Of a DNA stretch of 64,000 nt, positions 24,749 to 34,800 are shown one piece after another. The stretch spans positions 1 through 64,000 of the forward strand of contig CASEMS010000001.1 in NCBI GenBank assembly GCA_949288955.1, read 5' to 3'. Each line of letters begins with the position of its first letter. Positions within the stretch are counted from its first letter, which is position 1. The position numbers were made by a program, and so were the translations under genes. This DNA comes from an uncultured Lentisphaeraceae bacterium (GTDB lineage Bacteria > Verrucomicrobiota > Kiritimatiellia > RFP12 > DVOR01). The notes under the pieces are model-generated. The model did no database searches and had not been told where the DNA came from. It saw only the letters and a list, made by a program, of their open reading frames with translations.

Positions 24749-26890
24749 ATGCCTGAACATCCCACCGACCCGCAGGACGGCCTTTTCGCCGACCTGGAAG
24801 ATTTCGACGAGACCACCGCCGCCCCCCAACCCGAACCGCCGCCCGCGCCTGTCGCCTCCGAGGCGCCCGAGATTCGCGCCCGCGGCCCCTTCGGCCGCCT
24901 GATGGACGCCAACTTCCTTCAGTTCGCCGCCTATTCCATCTGCGATCGCGCCCTCCCCACTGTCGAGGACGGCCTCAAGCCCGTCCAGCGCCGCATTCTC
25001 CACGCCATGTGGGAGAAGGACGACGGCCGCTTCTCCAAGGTCGCCGGCGTCGTGGGCAACACGATGCACTACCATCCCCACGGCGACGCCGCCATCAAGG
25101 ACGCCATCGTCACCCTCGCCAACAAGCGTTATCTCATCCAGGGCCAAGGCAACTTCGGCAACATCCTCACCGGCGACGAGGCCGCCGCGGGCCGTTACAT
25201 CGAGTGCCGCCTCACCAAACTCGCCCGCGAGCAGCTCTTCTCCCCCAAGGTCACCGACTACGTCCCCAGCTACGACGGTCGCAACAAGGAGCCCGTCCTC
25301 CTCCCCGCCAAAATCCCCCTCTGCCTCATGCTGGGCATCGACGGCATCGCCGTCGGCCTCTCCACCTCCGTCCTCCCCCACAACTTCATTGAGTTGCTGG
25401 AGGCCGAGGTCGCCATCCTCCAAGGCAAGCCCTGCCCCACGCTCGTCCCCGACTTCATCACAGGCGGCGAGATGGACGCCTCGGACTACGACGAGGGCCG
25501 CGGCAGCGTCCGCGTCCGCGCCCGCATCGAGGAGCGCAAAGGCGAGAAGAACAAACTCTTCGTCACCTCCGTCCCTTACGGCGTTACGACCGACCGCCTC
25601 GCCGAGTCCATCGAGAAGGCCATCAAGACCAAGCGCCTCCCCATCCGCCATATCGACGACTTCACCGCCGAGTCCGTCGAGATCGAGCTCTCCCTCTCCC
25701 CCGGCACCGACGCCGAGAAGGTGCGCAAGGCCCTCTACGCCTTCACCGACTGCGAACGCCGCGTCCCCAGCCGCATCGTCGTCCTCTACCAGAACCGCCC
25801 CTGCGAGATGACCGTCCCTGAGGTACTCGGCCACCACGCCGAACTGCTCAAGGACATCTTCCGCCGCGAGTTCGAGGTGCGCCTCCGCGAGATTGACGCC
25901 CTCATCCTCCGCAAGACCCTCGAAGCCCTCTTCATCGAGAAACGCATCTACAAGCGTATCGAGGGCGTCAAGACCGCCGAGGCCGTCGCCGCCGAGATCC
26001 GCAAAGGCTTCGAGCCTTACGCCGCGCTCCTGGAGCATCCCCTTACCGACGAGGAGATTGAACAGCTCCTCAAGATTCCCATCCGCCGCATCTCCCTCTA
26101 CGACATCAACCGCCACAACGACGAGCTCAATGCCCTCCGCGCCGAATACGCCCAGATCACCGACGACCTCGCCCACCTCGCCCGCTACGCCGTCAAATAC
26201 CTCAAGGCCCTCATCAAGGAGTACGCCCCCCAATATCCGCGCCTCACCAAGGTAACCGACGGCTTCCAGGAGATCGACGAGCGCGCCCTCACCGCCACCG
26301 AGCTCACCATCCGCCTCTCCGAGGATGGCTACATCGGCCACGACGTCCGCCAGGGCCAGTCCCTCTTCCCCTGCTCCAGCCTCGACAAACTCTACGTCCT
26401 CTGGAGCGACGGTCGCTACCGCTTCATGCCGCCCCCCGACAAACTCCTTGTCGACGCCGCCTACGCCCCCGGCCAATCCTGGCTCGACGCCCTCCGCCCC
26501 CGCGCCCCCGTCCGCTACTTCGACGCCGGTGTCTACAACCGCGACGACGTCTTCACCTGCGTCTATTACGAGCCCGTCTACGGCTTCACCTACTTCAAGC
26601 GCTTCACCTGGGGCGGCATGATCATGAACAAGGACTACGCCCTCATCCCCGAGGGCGCCACCATCCTCCTCTTCTGCAAGGGCACCCCCGAGGCCATCTA
26701 CGTCAAGTACAAATACCTCAAAGGCCAGCGCATCACCCAGCAGGTCTTCGACCCCTCCGAGGCCCGCGTCGCCTCCGCCTCCTCCAAGGGGCTCCAGATG
26801 ACCCCCAAGCAGATTGAGCGCATCGCCACCCACAAGGCCCCTTGGTGGGTCGAGGCCGAAGGTGCCACCAAAGGCGCGCTCTTCCCCTGA
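24749..26890 (+). CDS. Type IIA topoisomerase subunit A (GyrA/ParC-like)
   Basis: A 713-residue DNA-cleaving subunit. After a roughly 45-residue acidic/Pro-rich N-terminus come SICDRALPTVEDGLKPVQRRIL, the winged-helix MHYHPHGDAAIKDAIV, and the catalytic tyrosine in AAAGRYIECRLTKLA (Arg-Tyr pair kept). Then PLCLMLGIDGIAVGLST, and a coiled coil with SLYDINRHNDE. The C-terminal part is short and I see no GyrA-box (QRRGGKG), so it looks more like topoisomerase IV A (ParC type of Bacteroidetes/Chlamydiae). The partner ATPase subunit is not adjacent. It starts 6 bp after the binding-protein stop without a clear ribosome site. Confidence 0.88.
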   Translation: MPEHPTDPQDGLFADLEDFDETTAAPQPEPPPAPVASEAPEIRARGPFGRLMDANFLQFAAYSICDRALPTVEDGLKPVQRRILHAMWEKDDGRFSKVAGVVGNTMHYHPHGDAAIKDAIVTLANKRYLIQGQGNFGNILTGDEAAAGRYIECRLTKLAREQLFSPKVTDYVPSYDGRNKEPVLLPAKIPLCLMLGIDGIAVGLSTSVLPHNFIELLEAEVAILQGKPCPTLVPDFITGGEMDASDYDEGRGSVRVRARIEERKGEKNKLFVTSVPYGVTTDRLAESIEKAIKTKRLPIRHIDDFTAESVEIELSLSPGTDAEKVRKALYAFTDCERRVPSRIVVLYQNRPCEMTVPEVLGHHAELLKDIFRREFEVRLREIDALILRKTLEALFIEKRIYKRIEGVKTAEAVAAEIRKGFEPYAALLEHPLTDEEIEQLLKIPIRRISLYDINRHNDELNALRAEYAQITDDLAHLARYAVKYLKALIKEYAPQYPRLTKVTDGFQEIDERALTATELTIRLSEDGYIGHDVRQGQSLFPCSSLDKLYVLWSDGRYRFMPPPDKLLVDAAYAPGQSWLDALRPRAPVRYFDAGVYNRDDVFTCVYYEPVYGFTYFKRFTWGGMIMNKDYALIPEGATILLFCKGTPEAIYVKYKYLKGQRITQQVFDPSEARVASASSKGLQMTPKQIERIATHKAPWWVEAEGATKGALFP

Positions 26891-26903
26891 CCGCCCACTC
26901 ACG

Positions 26904-26940
26904 AAAAGCCCCCGCGACGAACCGTCGCGGGGGCTTTTTC
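26904..26940. terminator. Intrinsic terminator after the topoisomerase gene
   Basis: Hairpin AGCCCCCGCGAC / GTCGCGGGGGCT with a five-T run on the plus strand and an A-run in front. It ends the ackA-to-topoisomerase run. Confidence 0.92.
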
Positions 26941-26980
26941 GTATCCCCTCCCCAACCCGCCCCGCGGCGGGCCCACCCCG

Positions 26981-27068
26981 TGTCGGCGGCCGACGCTCCG
27001 AGACTTGGCGGCCGAGTCTCAGTGGATCAGCCGCCGACGCTGGGGGACTTGGCGGCTGAGTCTCGGGG
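26981..27068. repeat. 22-nt tandem repeat, locus 3 (4 units)
   Basis: Units at 26981, 27003, 27025 and 27047, strictly 22 nt. Cores such as GATCAGCCGCCGA and TTGGCGGCTGA. It overlaps the 3' end of the alkylpurine glycosylase gene and contains its stop codon (27027-27029). Confidence 0.9.
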
Positions 27069-27695
27069 AGACGGCGGCGGAGGGTCGGGCCAGAGGAAAC
27101 GCCAAGGGAAGGCGCGGGCCTCCTCGGCGTAATCGATGCCGATGCGCGGGGTGGCGAGGATGCCGCGCGGGCGGCGCGCGCGGAGGCCCAGCTCGGGCGC
27201 CTCGGCGGCGATGAGCAGGTCGGGGCCGAGGATGAGCGAGGCGCGGTCGAAGGCGCGGTCGATGCCCAATGCTTGGCAAAGCCTCCCCGGCCCGGTCAGG
27301 AGATTGCGCCGTTGGGCGGCGGTGAGGTCGGCCCACGGGCGTCCGTGGCGGCGCAGGGCCATCGCGTCGTGGCCGAGCAAGGGGCGTGCGGCGCGGATCA
27401 GCACGGCGGAGGGCTCGCCCTCCGGCTCGGTGACGGCGTTGAGGCAGTGGTGCATCCCATAGACGAAGTAGACGTAGGCCGTGCCGGGGGGCGCGAAGAG
27501 GGTCTCCGTGCGCGGCGTCCGACGGTAGGCATAGGCATGGCACGCCTTGTCGATGCGCCCGACGTAGGCCTCCGTCTCGCAGATCGCGGCGGCCAGCCAC
27601 GCGCCGTCCAATCGGCGGAGCAGGAGTTTGCCGAGGAGGGCCCGCGCGACGCGCACGGTGTCCCCGGCGTAGAACTCGGCGGGAAGGCTGTCCAT
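27027..27695 (-). CDS. Alkylpurine (3-methyladenine) DNA glycosylase, AAG family
   Basis: Removes alkylated purines from DNA in base-excision repair. The 222-residue protein has the AAG/MPG signatures: ICETEAYVGRIDKACHAY with the catalytic Glu, GTAYVYFVYGMHHCLN (intercalating Tyr region), AVLIRAARP and LLTGPGRLCQALGI. ATG at 27695, four bases after the sulfatase stop. The last eleven residues (DSAAKSPSVGG) are read from the 22-nt repeat array, well past the conserved domain that ends near RAFPWRFLW, so the tail is probably acquired. A TACAGT hexamer before the start is part of the upstream gene's last codons. Confidence 0.92.
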   Translation of the reverse strand: MDSLPAEFYAGDTVRVARALLGKLLLRRLDGAWLAAAICETEAYVGRIDKACHAYAYRRTPRTETLFAPPGTAYVYFVYGMHHCLNAVTEPEGEPSAVLIRAARPLLGHDAMALRRHGRPWADLTAAQRRNLLTGPGRLCQALGIDRAFDRASLILGPDLLIAAEAPELGLRARRPRGILATPRIGIDYAEEARAFPWRFLWPDPPPPSPRDSAAKSPSVGG

Positions 27696-27699
27696 GCCT

Positions 27700-29145
27700 T
27701 TACTGTACCACATCCGTCTTCGCCGCCAGAGGGTCGCCGACGCGGCGCATCTCGGCGAAAAGCGCTTGGCGCATGGCGGCGAGGCGTTCGGCATGGGCGG
27801 GGGCTTGGGCGAGGTCGCGGCGTTCATGGGGGTCGTCGCGGAGGTTGAAGAGCAGCTCCCGGAAGGGCTTGCCTTTGCCTTGGGCCACGCGGATAAGCTT
27901 CCAGTCGCCCTGGCGGAAGGTGCGCCAGTGCGTGCGGTAGGCGGTGTGGAGGGTGGGGCGGTGGGGCGTGTCGGGGCGGGCGTCGGGCGCGAGCAGGGGG
28001 GCGAGGGAGCGGAAGGCGCAGGAGGCGTCGTCGCGGAGCCCGGCGAGTTCCAGAAGGGTGGGGCGGAGATCCTGAAGGTAGACGAGCGCGTGGCGGGTCT
28101 GCCCCTGTGGGATGCCGGGGCCGGCGAGGATGAGCGGCACCTTGATGCTGGGCTCGAAAGGGTTTTGCTTGCCCATGAACCCATGATGGCCAACGGCGAG
28201 GCCATTGTCGGAGGCGAAGGCGATGAGGGTGTCTTGGGCGAGTCCGGATTGGTCGAGGGCGTCGAGGATGCGGCCAATCTGGGCGTCGAGGTAGGTTACG
28301 AGGGCGTAATACTCGGCGCGATGGGTGCGGATGGCGTGGGGGGTGCGCGGGGTCGGGGCCAGGCGTTCGTCGCGCAGGGTAGGGGGCGACCCCAAGGCCG
28401 CGGCGCCGGGGAAGGCGGGGAGGAAATCCTCGGGCAGGGCCATCTTCTCGGGCGGGTAGAGCGCCTGATAGTCGGCGGGCGCCTGACGGGGGTCGTGGGG
28501 GGCGTTGAAGGCGACGTAGGCGAAGAAGGGTTTGTCCTTTGGGGCGGCGCGGAGGAAGGCGACCGCGTCGTCGGCGGTGACGGCCGCCCAATGTCGGCCG
28601 CCCGTCCAGTGGCCGGGGCGGGTGGCGTCGGCGGGGTCCCAAGGGTCGGGCGCGCCCGCCTTGGGGCGCAGATAGGCGTCCTCGCAGGTCGGGGGCATCC
28701 CGGGGCGGACATGGCGGGTTTGGTCGAAGCAGCGTTTCGGGTCGGCATTGACGTGCCACTTGCCGGTGAGGAAGGTGGCGTAGCCGCCCTCTCGCCACAG
28801 ACGGGGCCAGAGCGGCGTGGCCTCCAACGCGGCCCGCTTCTTCTCCAAAGGCTGGGCGTCCCAGAGGAAACGGCCGGTGTTGAGCATGGTGCGGCTGGCG
28901 ACGCAGATGGCGCCGTGCCAACCGCCGGGGTTGTAGCAGTTGGTGAAGGCGGTGCCGTGCGCGGCCAGGCGGTCAAGGTTGGGCGTGCGGATGTGGGGGT
29001 TGCCGAGGGCGCGGAGGGTGTCGGAGGCTTGGTCGTCGGTAAGCAGAAGCAAGACGTTCGGGCGGCGGCGCGGCGCCTCGGCGGCGTGGGCGGCGAAGGT
29101 GGCGGCAAGGCTGGCGAGGAAGGCTCTTCGGGTGCAGGTGGGCAT
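27700..29145 (-). CDS. Secreted type I sulfatase
   Basis: Hydrolyses sulfate esters, probably on host or algal polysaccharides. Starts MPTCTRRAFLASLAATFAAHA, a Tat-like (RR) signal peptide. In the 481-residue protein PNVLLLLTDDQ (metal Asp pair at 37-38) is followed by CVASRTMLNTGR: Cys81 is the residue to be converted to formylglycine, in the CxAxR variant. LTGKWHV, the metal-binding SDNG segment (FASDNGLAVGHHG) and a C-terminal GDWKLI are present. It needs an anaerobic (anSME) or FGE maturase, not seen here. ATG at 29145 follows AAGGAG; first gene of the sulfatase-glycosylase pair. The exact sulfatase subfamily is unclear. Confidence 0.92.
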   Translation of the reverse strand: MPTCTRRAFLASLAATFAAHAAEAPRRRPNVLLLLTDDQASDTLRALGNPHIRTPNLDRLAAHGTAFTNCYNPGGWHGAICVASRTMLNTGRFLWDAQPLEKKRAALEATPLWPRLWREGGYATFLTGKWHVNADPKRCFDQTRHVRPGMPPTCEDAYLRPKAGAPDPWDPADATRPGHWTGGRHWAAVTADDAVAFLRAAPKDKPFFAYVAFNAPHDPRQAPADYQALYPPEKMALPEDFLPAFPGAAALGSPPTLRDERLAPTPRTPHAIRTHRAEYYALVTYLDAQIGRILDALDQSGLAQDTLIAFASDNGLAVGHHGFMGKQNPFEPSIKVPLILAGPGIPQGQTRHALVYLQDLRPTLLELAGLRDDASCAFRSLAPLLAPDARPDTPHRPTLHTAYRTHWRTFRQGDWKLIRVAQGKGKPFRELLFNLRDDPHERRDLAQAPAHAERLAAMRQALFAEMRRVGDPLAAKTDVVQ

Positions 29146-29236
29146 GGTGGGACTCCTTCTGAGGGACACCCTGAGTTTAGCGCAATCCCCGAGGACGTCG
29201 CGCGCCAAAAACCGTCCTCCTCGCCACCGCATACGA

Positions 29237-29324
29237 CCGTCGGCGGCCAGCCCTCCTTGGATCGGCGGCTGATCCACCTCGGACTAGCCCCCGATCCTCC
29301 CCGGGTCAGCCGCCGATCCAAAGT
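29237..29324. repeat. 22-nt tandem repeat, locus 4 (4 units)
   Basis: Units at 29237 (degenerate), 29259, 29281 and 29303. The array ends AAAGTTATTGACAA, almost the same ending as locus 1. It lies in the 360-bp gap between the divergent sulfatase and pflB genes. The rest of that gap holds the pflB promoter; I see no RNA gene there. Confidence 0.9.
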
Positions 29325-29408
29325 TATTGACAACCCCATCGTTGGCTCCCCGGCGTTTCGCCTGCTTTGTGTCGTGAGGCCATCGCGTTGGCGATGGGTG
29401 GAGGAGGC

Positions 29409-29437
29409 TTGACGGAGAGAATTGTATTTGATACAGT
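29409..29437 (+). promoter_or_regulatory. pflB promoter
   Basis: TTGACG (29409-29414), 17 nt, TACAGT (29432-29437). The leader to the ATG is about 60 nt and carries an AAGGAGG ribosome site at 29492-29498, the strongest in the window, consistent with high expression. Confidence 0.65.
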
Positions 29438-29505
29438 TTTGGGCGTTTTCCGGCAGGCCTCGCCGTCGCGGGGAGCCGGGTCAACCCAACGAAGGAGGAA
29501 CGCCC

Positions 29506-31746
29506 ATGTTCCAGTACGACGCGTTCAAGTCCGGCAAGTGGCAGGACAGCATCGATGTCCGCGACTTCATCCAAACCAATTACACGCCCTACGAGGGGGA
29601 TGCCTCGTTCCTCGTGGGCCCGACGGCGCGCACCAAGAAGGTCAACGCCGAGTATGAGCGCCTCCATAAGGAGGAGTTTGACAAGGGTGGCGTTTTGGAC
29701 GTGGACGTGGACAACGCCTCCAGCCTCCTGAACCACGCCCCGGGTTACCTGGACAAGGAAAACGAGCTGATCGTGGGCCTTCAGACGGACGCGCCGTTGA
29801 AGCGCTCGGTCAATCCCTTCGGCGGGATGCGCATGGCCGTTCAGGCCGCCGAGGCCTATGGCTACCATCTGAGCGAGAAGCTGAAGACGCAGTTCACCTA
29901 CCGCACCACGCACAACGACGGCGTTTTCCGCGCGTACACCAAGGATATGCGCGCCCTCCGCTCCGCGCACGTGCTCACCGGCCTGCCCGACGCCTATGGC
30001 CGCGGCCGCATCATCGGCGACTACCGCCGCGTGGCGCTCTATGGCGTCGACCGCCTGATCGAGGAGAAGCAGAAGGACCTCGATGGCATCGGCACCGCGC
30101 CTGACGCGGTGATGGATGACGAGACCATCCGCCTGCGCGAGGACGTCTGGCGCCAGATCGACTACCTCGGCCGCCTCAAGAAGATGGCCGAGCTGTATGG
30201 GTGCGACATCTCCAAGCCCGCCCAGAGCGCGCGGGAGGCCATCCAGGCCGTCTACTTCGGCTACCTCGCGGCCATCAAGGAGCAGAACGGCGCGGCCATG
30301 AGCCTGGGCCGCACGGCGACCTTCCTGGACATCTACATCGAGCGCGACCTGAAGGCCGGCCTCCTCACCGAGGAGACGGCGCAGGAGCTGATCGACGACT
30401 ACGTGCTCCATCTGCGCATGAACCGCCAGCTGCGCACCCCGGAGTACAACGAGCTCTTCGCGGGCGACCCCACCTGGACCACCGAATCCCTCGGCGGCAT
30501 GGGGCTGGACGGCCGCACGTTGGTGACCAAGACCTCCTTCCGCGTGCTCCACACGCTGGAGAACCTCGGCCCCGCGCCCGAGCCGAACATGACCGTCCTC
30601 TGGGCCCAGGCGCTGCCGCAGGGCTGGAAGGATTACTGCGCCCACGTCTCCATCGTCACCGACTCCGTGCAGTATGAGAACGACGACCTCATGCGCGAGC
30701 GCTTCGGCGACGACTACGCCATCGCCTGCTGCGTCTCGGCCATGACCATCGGCAAGGACATGCAATTCTTCGGCGCCCGCGCCAACCTGCCCAAGGCCCT
30801 CCTCATGGCCCTCAACGCCGGGCGCGAGGAGATCAAGGGCAAGCGCCTCACCGACGTCGTCCCCGACCTGCCCCCCGCCGGGCCGCTGGACTACGAGGAC
30901 GTGATGGCCCGTTACAAGAAGGTTCTCGCCTGGCTCGCGCACCAGTACGTGAACACGATGAACGTGATCCACTACATGCACGACAAGTACGCCTACGAGA
31001 AGATCCAGATGGCCCTGCACGACACCCATCTGGCCCACCGCTGGATGGCCTTCGGCGCCGCCGGCCTCTCCGTCGCCGCCGACGCCCTCAGCGCCATCAA
31101 GTACGCCAAGGTGACCCCCGTGCGCGACGAGACCGGCCTGACCACCGGCTTCGACATCGAGGGCGACTTCCCCAAGTTCGGCAACGACGACGACCGCGTG
31201 GACGCCATCGCCAAGGAGCTCGCCGAGTTCTTCTACGCCGAGCTCCGCAAGACCCCTTGCTACCGCGGCGCCGAGCACACGTTGAGCCTCCTGACCATCA
31301 CCTCCAACGTCATGTACGGCAAGAACACCGGCGCGACGCCCGACGGCCGCAAGGCCGGCGAGCCCTTCGCCCCCGGCGCCAACCCCATGCACGGGCGCGA
31401 CGCCTCCGGCGCGGTCTTCTCCCTCAACTCCGTCGCCAAGCTCAACTACGACGCCTGCCGCGACGGTATCTCCAACACCTTCACCATCAACCCCACCGCA
31501 CTCGGCAAGGACGAGCCCGAGCGCGTCGCCAACCTCACCCGCCTCATGGACGGCTACTTCGTCCAAGGCGCCCACCACCTCAACGTCAACGTCTTCAACA
31601 CCGACCTCCTGCGCGACGCCCAGGCCCACCCCGACAAGTACCCCAACCTCACGATCCGCGTCTCCGGCTATGCCGTCCGCTTCATCACCCTCTCGAAGAA
31701 GCACCAGGACGAGGTCATCGCCCGCACCTGCCACAGTTGCCTGTGA
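29506..31746 (+). CDS. pflB: Pyruvate formate-lyase (formate acetyltransferase)
   Basis: Anaerobic glycyl-radical enzyme: pyruvate + CoA to acetyl-CoA + formate. The 746-residue length is normal. The catalytic Cys pair is 408-409 in [10 protein letters not shown]; the radical glycine is Gly721 in RVSGYAVRF near the C-terminus. [10 protein letters not shown] and [25 protein letters not shown] are PFL-specific, separating it from the diol-dehydratase and choline lyase relatives. It needs a radical-SAM activase (PflA), which is not adjacent. Sensitive to oxygen, it indicates an anaerobic lifestyle. A terminator follows, so it is monocistronic. Confidence 0.97.
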   Translation: MFQYDAFKSGKWQDSIDVRDFIQTNYTPYEGDASFLVGPTARTKKVNAEYERLHKEEFDKGGVLDVDVDNASSLLNHAPGYLDKENELIVGLQTDAPLKRSVNPFGGMRMAVQAAEAYGYHLSEKLKTQFTYRTTHNDGVFRAYTKDMRALRSAHVLTGLPDAYGRGRIIGDYRRVALYGVDRLIEEKQKDLDGIGTAPDAVMDDETIRLREDVWRQIDYLGRLKKMAELYGCDISKPAQSAREAIQAVYFGYLAAIKEQNGAAMSLGRTATFLDIYIERDLKAGLLTEETAQELIDDYVLHLRMNRQLRTPEYNELFAGDPTWTTESLGGMGLDGRTLVTKTSFRVLHTLENLGPAPEPNMTVLWAQALPQGWKDYCAHVSIVTDSVQYENDDLMRERFGDDYAIACCVSAMTIGKDMQFFGARANLPKALLMALNAGREEIKGKRLTDVVPDLPPAGPLDYEDVMARYKKVLAWLAHQYVNTMNVIHYMHDKYAYEKIQMALHDTHLAHRWMAFGAAGLSVAADALSAIKYAKVTPVRDETGLTTGFDIEGDFPKFGNDDDRVDAIAKELAEFFYAELRKTPCYRGAEHTLSLLTITSNVMYGKNTGATPDGRKAGEPFAPGANPMHGRDASGAVFSLNSVAKLNYDACRDGISNTFTINPTALGKDEPERVANLTRLMDGYFVQGAHHLNVNVFNTDLLRDAQAHPDKYPNLTIRVSGYAVRFITLSKKHQDEVIARTCHSCL

Positions 31747-31766
31747 GTGCCGCCCGTGCGGTTCCC

Positions 31767-31796
31767 GAACGCCCCCCGCCCGGGGGCGTTCTTTTT
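31767..31796 (+). terminator. Intrinsic terminator after pflB
   Basis: Hairpin GAACGCCCC / GGGGCGTTC followed by TTTTT, 20 bp past the pflB stop. Confidence 0.9.
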
Positions 31797-31868
31797 GTGC
31801 GTGCCGTTCGTCGGCGGATGGAACGCGACCTTTCGGGGCGGAGCCTCACGCTCCGGGCCTCTCTTTGG

Positions 31869-31874
31869 TATACT
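31869..31874 (+). promoter_or_regulatory. -10 box of the AsmA-like gene
   Basis: TATACT preceded by TTTGG, 19 bases before the ATG, with AAGGAGAG between. -35 not obvious. Confidence 0.5.
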
Positions 31875-31893
31875 GGAGGAAAGGAGAGAGCAA

Positions 31894-34800
31894 ATGGACT
31901 TCTCGAAACCGATCAATGCGAAGGCGAAGCGTCCCAAACGTTGGGGACGGCGGGTGTTGTTGGGGCTGTTGGGGCTTCTTGTCCTCGTGGTGGCCTTGGT
32001 GGCGTTGGCGCCAACGCTGCTTTCGACGGGTGCGGCGCGGCGGTTCGTGCTGGGCAAGGTGAACGCGGCCATCGCGCCGGCGACCTTGGAGGTGGGGGAC
32101 TGGTCGTTCGCCTGGACGCGGGATCAGTCGCTTTCGGACATCCGCTACGCCGATGCGCGTCAGGGGATTGACGCGCGTGTGAGGAAGGTGGGGGTGTCGT
32201 CGCTTTGGGAATTGGTGCCGGTCGGGAAGATCACGGCGCGCGTGGAGGTGGAGGCGCCGGTGGTGGCCTACGCACCGCCCAAACCGGTCGAACCCGCCCC
32301 CGTGGCGGAGCCGACGCCGCCCACGCCAAGCGGGACGGAGGGGGCGGAGGTGGCCCCCGCGGCGCCCTTCGTCCTGCCGGCGTGGGAGGTCTCCGCAGAG
32401 ATTCGGGTGACGGACGCCTCGTTCGCGATGGAAGGCTTCCCTGAGCCGTTGGCGACGCTTGAGGCTGTGTCGCTCACGATGCCTTCGTTGGAGGAGGACA
32501 TCGCCTTCACCGCGAAAGGCGCGGCGCAGGGGGTGGCGGCCGAGGCGGAGGTGGCGTTGCCTTCCGTGCGGGCGTTGCTGGAGGCGAAGGCCCCCAATGA
32601 TTTCTTCAAGACCGTCTCCGCGCAACTGAAGGCCGCTTGGCTCGACGTGGAGGTGGCGGCGACGGCGAAGCCCGGCGAGGTGTGGCCGGAGGCGTCGGCG
32701 CGGGCGGGGGTGGATGTGCCGGGGGCGTTGGCCTTCGCGAAGGGCCTGGGTGTCCAGGTCGAGGGGGTGGCGGCCACCTCCGGCAAGGCGACGTTGTCCG
32801 CGAAGGTGGGCAATGGCGCGAAGGGCGCGGTGCGCGTGGAGGCCGCGTTCGCGACGGAAGGTTTGGCGTGTTCGGTGCAGGGGAAACCGCTTGCGGCAAA
32901 CCCGAAGGCAGAGGTGGTGGCGGAGGCAGACCCGGCCAACCTGATGGGCGCGCGCATCGAGCGCCTGACGTTGGCCTTGCCGGGGGCGACGGCGCAGGGG
33001 CAAGGGTCGCTGGAGGCGGGGTCGCTGACGGCGCGGATCGTGGTGGAGGAGCTGTTGGAGGCCTTCCGTCCCTTCGTGGGGGAGGTGGCCTTGCCGGGGC
33101 CGCTGACGGTCGAGGCCGAGGCGCGTGCGGCGGATGGGGCCCTCGGGCTGACCCTCCGCGGCCTCTCGAAGGCTAGTGAGCTGGCCTCGCTTTCGGTGAA
33201 GGCCCAGGGCGTGGACGTGGCGACGCAGTCGGTGCGCGACGCGCAGGTCGGCCTCAAGGCGGATTTGGCGGCGGCGATGGCCTTCCTCGGCGCGCCGGGC
33301 CCGAAGGGGACGCTCTCCGTGAATGCGACGGCGGGTGGCTCGGCGCAGTCGGCCCAGGCGGATGTCTCCTTCGCCCTGCGCGATGTGGCGGTCGCCTCTG
33401 GCGCGTGGAAGATCGAGGAGGCCGCCTTGTTGGAGGGCGTGCTGAAGGCCACCTACGATGGCGCGGTGGCGAAGGTGACGGATCTGGTGCTCGTTTCGCC
33501 GGTTGCCGCGTTGCAGGGCGGGGCGGAGTATGCGCTCGGCAAACCGTTGGGCGAGGCGGTCAAGGCCAATCTTTCGGGACGTCTGAGCCCGGTCTATGCG
33601 TTGGAGAAGTGGCACGTGCCCGCGAAAGGAAGCGAGCTGCCGCAGTTGGCGGGTGTCGTCGACCTCTCGGTCGCGGCCACGCCTGCCGCTGGCCCCATCC
33701 CGCGCGTGACGGCAAGCGCGAAGTCTCAGGACTTTGCGGTGACGCTGAAGGGGTTGCGGGCCATCGCGGCGCCCTTCACGCTGAACGTGGAAGCCGAGGG
33801 CGATGAGGCCGGCTATGCGTTGCGCGCCTTCGCGTTGGAGACGCCCTATGCGTCGGTGACGGCGCAGGGGGACTTCGAGACCAAGGGCGGGAAGGTGACG
33901 CTGGAGGGGATGTTGGAGTCGGACTTCGCGCAAATCTGGGGATTGCCGTTCCTGGATCCTTACCGCGAACTGGGCCTTGCGGTGGAAGGCAAGCACGCCA
34001 AACCCTTCCGCTTCGAGGCGCCGGTGCTGAACGGTCTGCCGGGAATCCTCAACGAAGGCACCGCCGAGGCGTCCCTGGCCTTCGACCGTGTGACCGTGCC
34101 GGGGCTCGACATCCCGGACGGCTCGGCGACGCTGACGTTGGCCGACGCGCAGGTGGCGTTGGATGCGGAGGTGGCCGTGAATGATGGCACGCTGCGTCTG
34201 AACCCACGCGTGGCCGTGGCCGCGGAGCCTTACGTGCTCACCATCCCCGAGGACACGAAGCTGCTCGACGCCGTTGGGCTGACCCAGGCGATGCTGGACG
34301 AGGGCCTCGGCGCCGTGAACCCCGTGCTCGCCGGCTCGGCCACGCCCGCAGGCACGGTGGACGTGGTGTGCGACAGTCTGCGCATGGAGCTGGGCGGCAA
34401 TCCGTTGGAGGCCTTGGAGGCGGAGCTCACCTTGCTGACCCACGGCGTGAGCGTCCAGCCCAACGGCACCCTCGGCACGCTCCTCAACCTCGTGCGCCTG
34501 CGCAACAAAGTCGCGACCTTGCCCGACCAGGATTTCTCCGTGCGCGTCTCGAAGGGTATCCTGACGTGCGACCCCATCACCATGCGCATTGCCGCCGTCA
34601 AACTCGACTGCCGGGGCACCACGAACCTGCTCACGCGCGAGGTCGATTACACCATCTCCCTGCCGCTGACCGAGGACTTGCTGGGCGACCGCCTGGCCAA
34701 ACGCCTCAACATCGGGGACGTCATCCAACTGCCCATCCACGGCACGATGGACCGGCCCATCGTGGAGACCAAGCCCCTGATGGAGGCCTTGTCCAATTCC

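Noticed and set aside
22907-26902. A 1331-residue minus-strand frame
   Set aside because: Antisense to the binding protein and topoisomerase genes, Gly/Asp/Val-rich and without any recognisable motif.
27702-27707. TACAGT as a -10 box for the alkylpurine glycosylase gene
   Set aside because: It is the last codons of the sulfatase (GTA CAG TAA); the genes are better seen as an operon.
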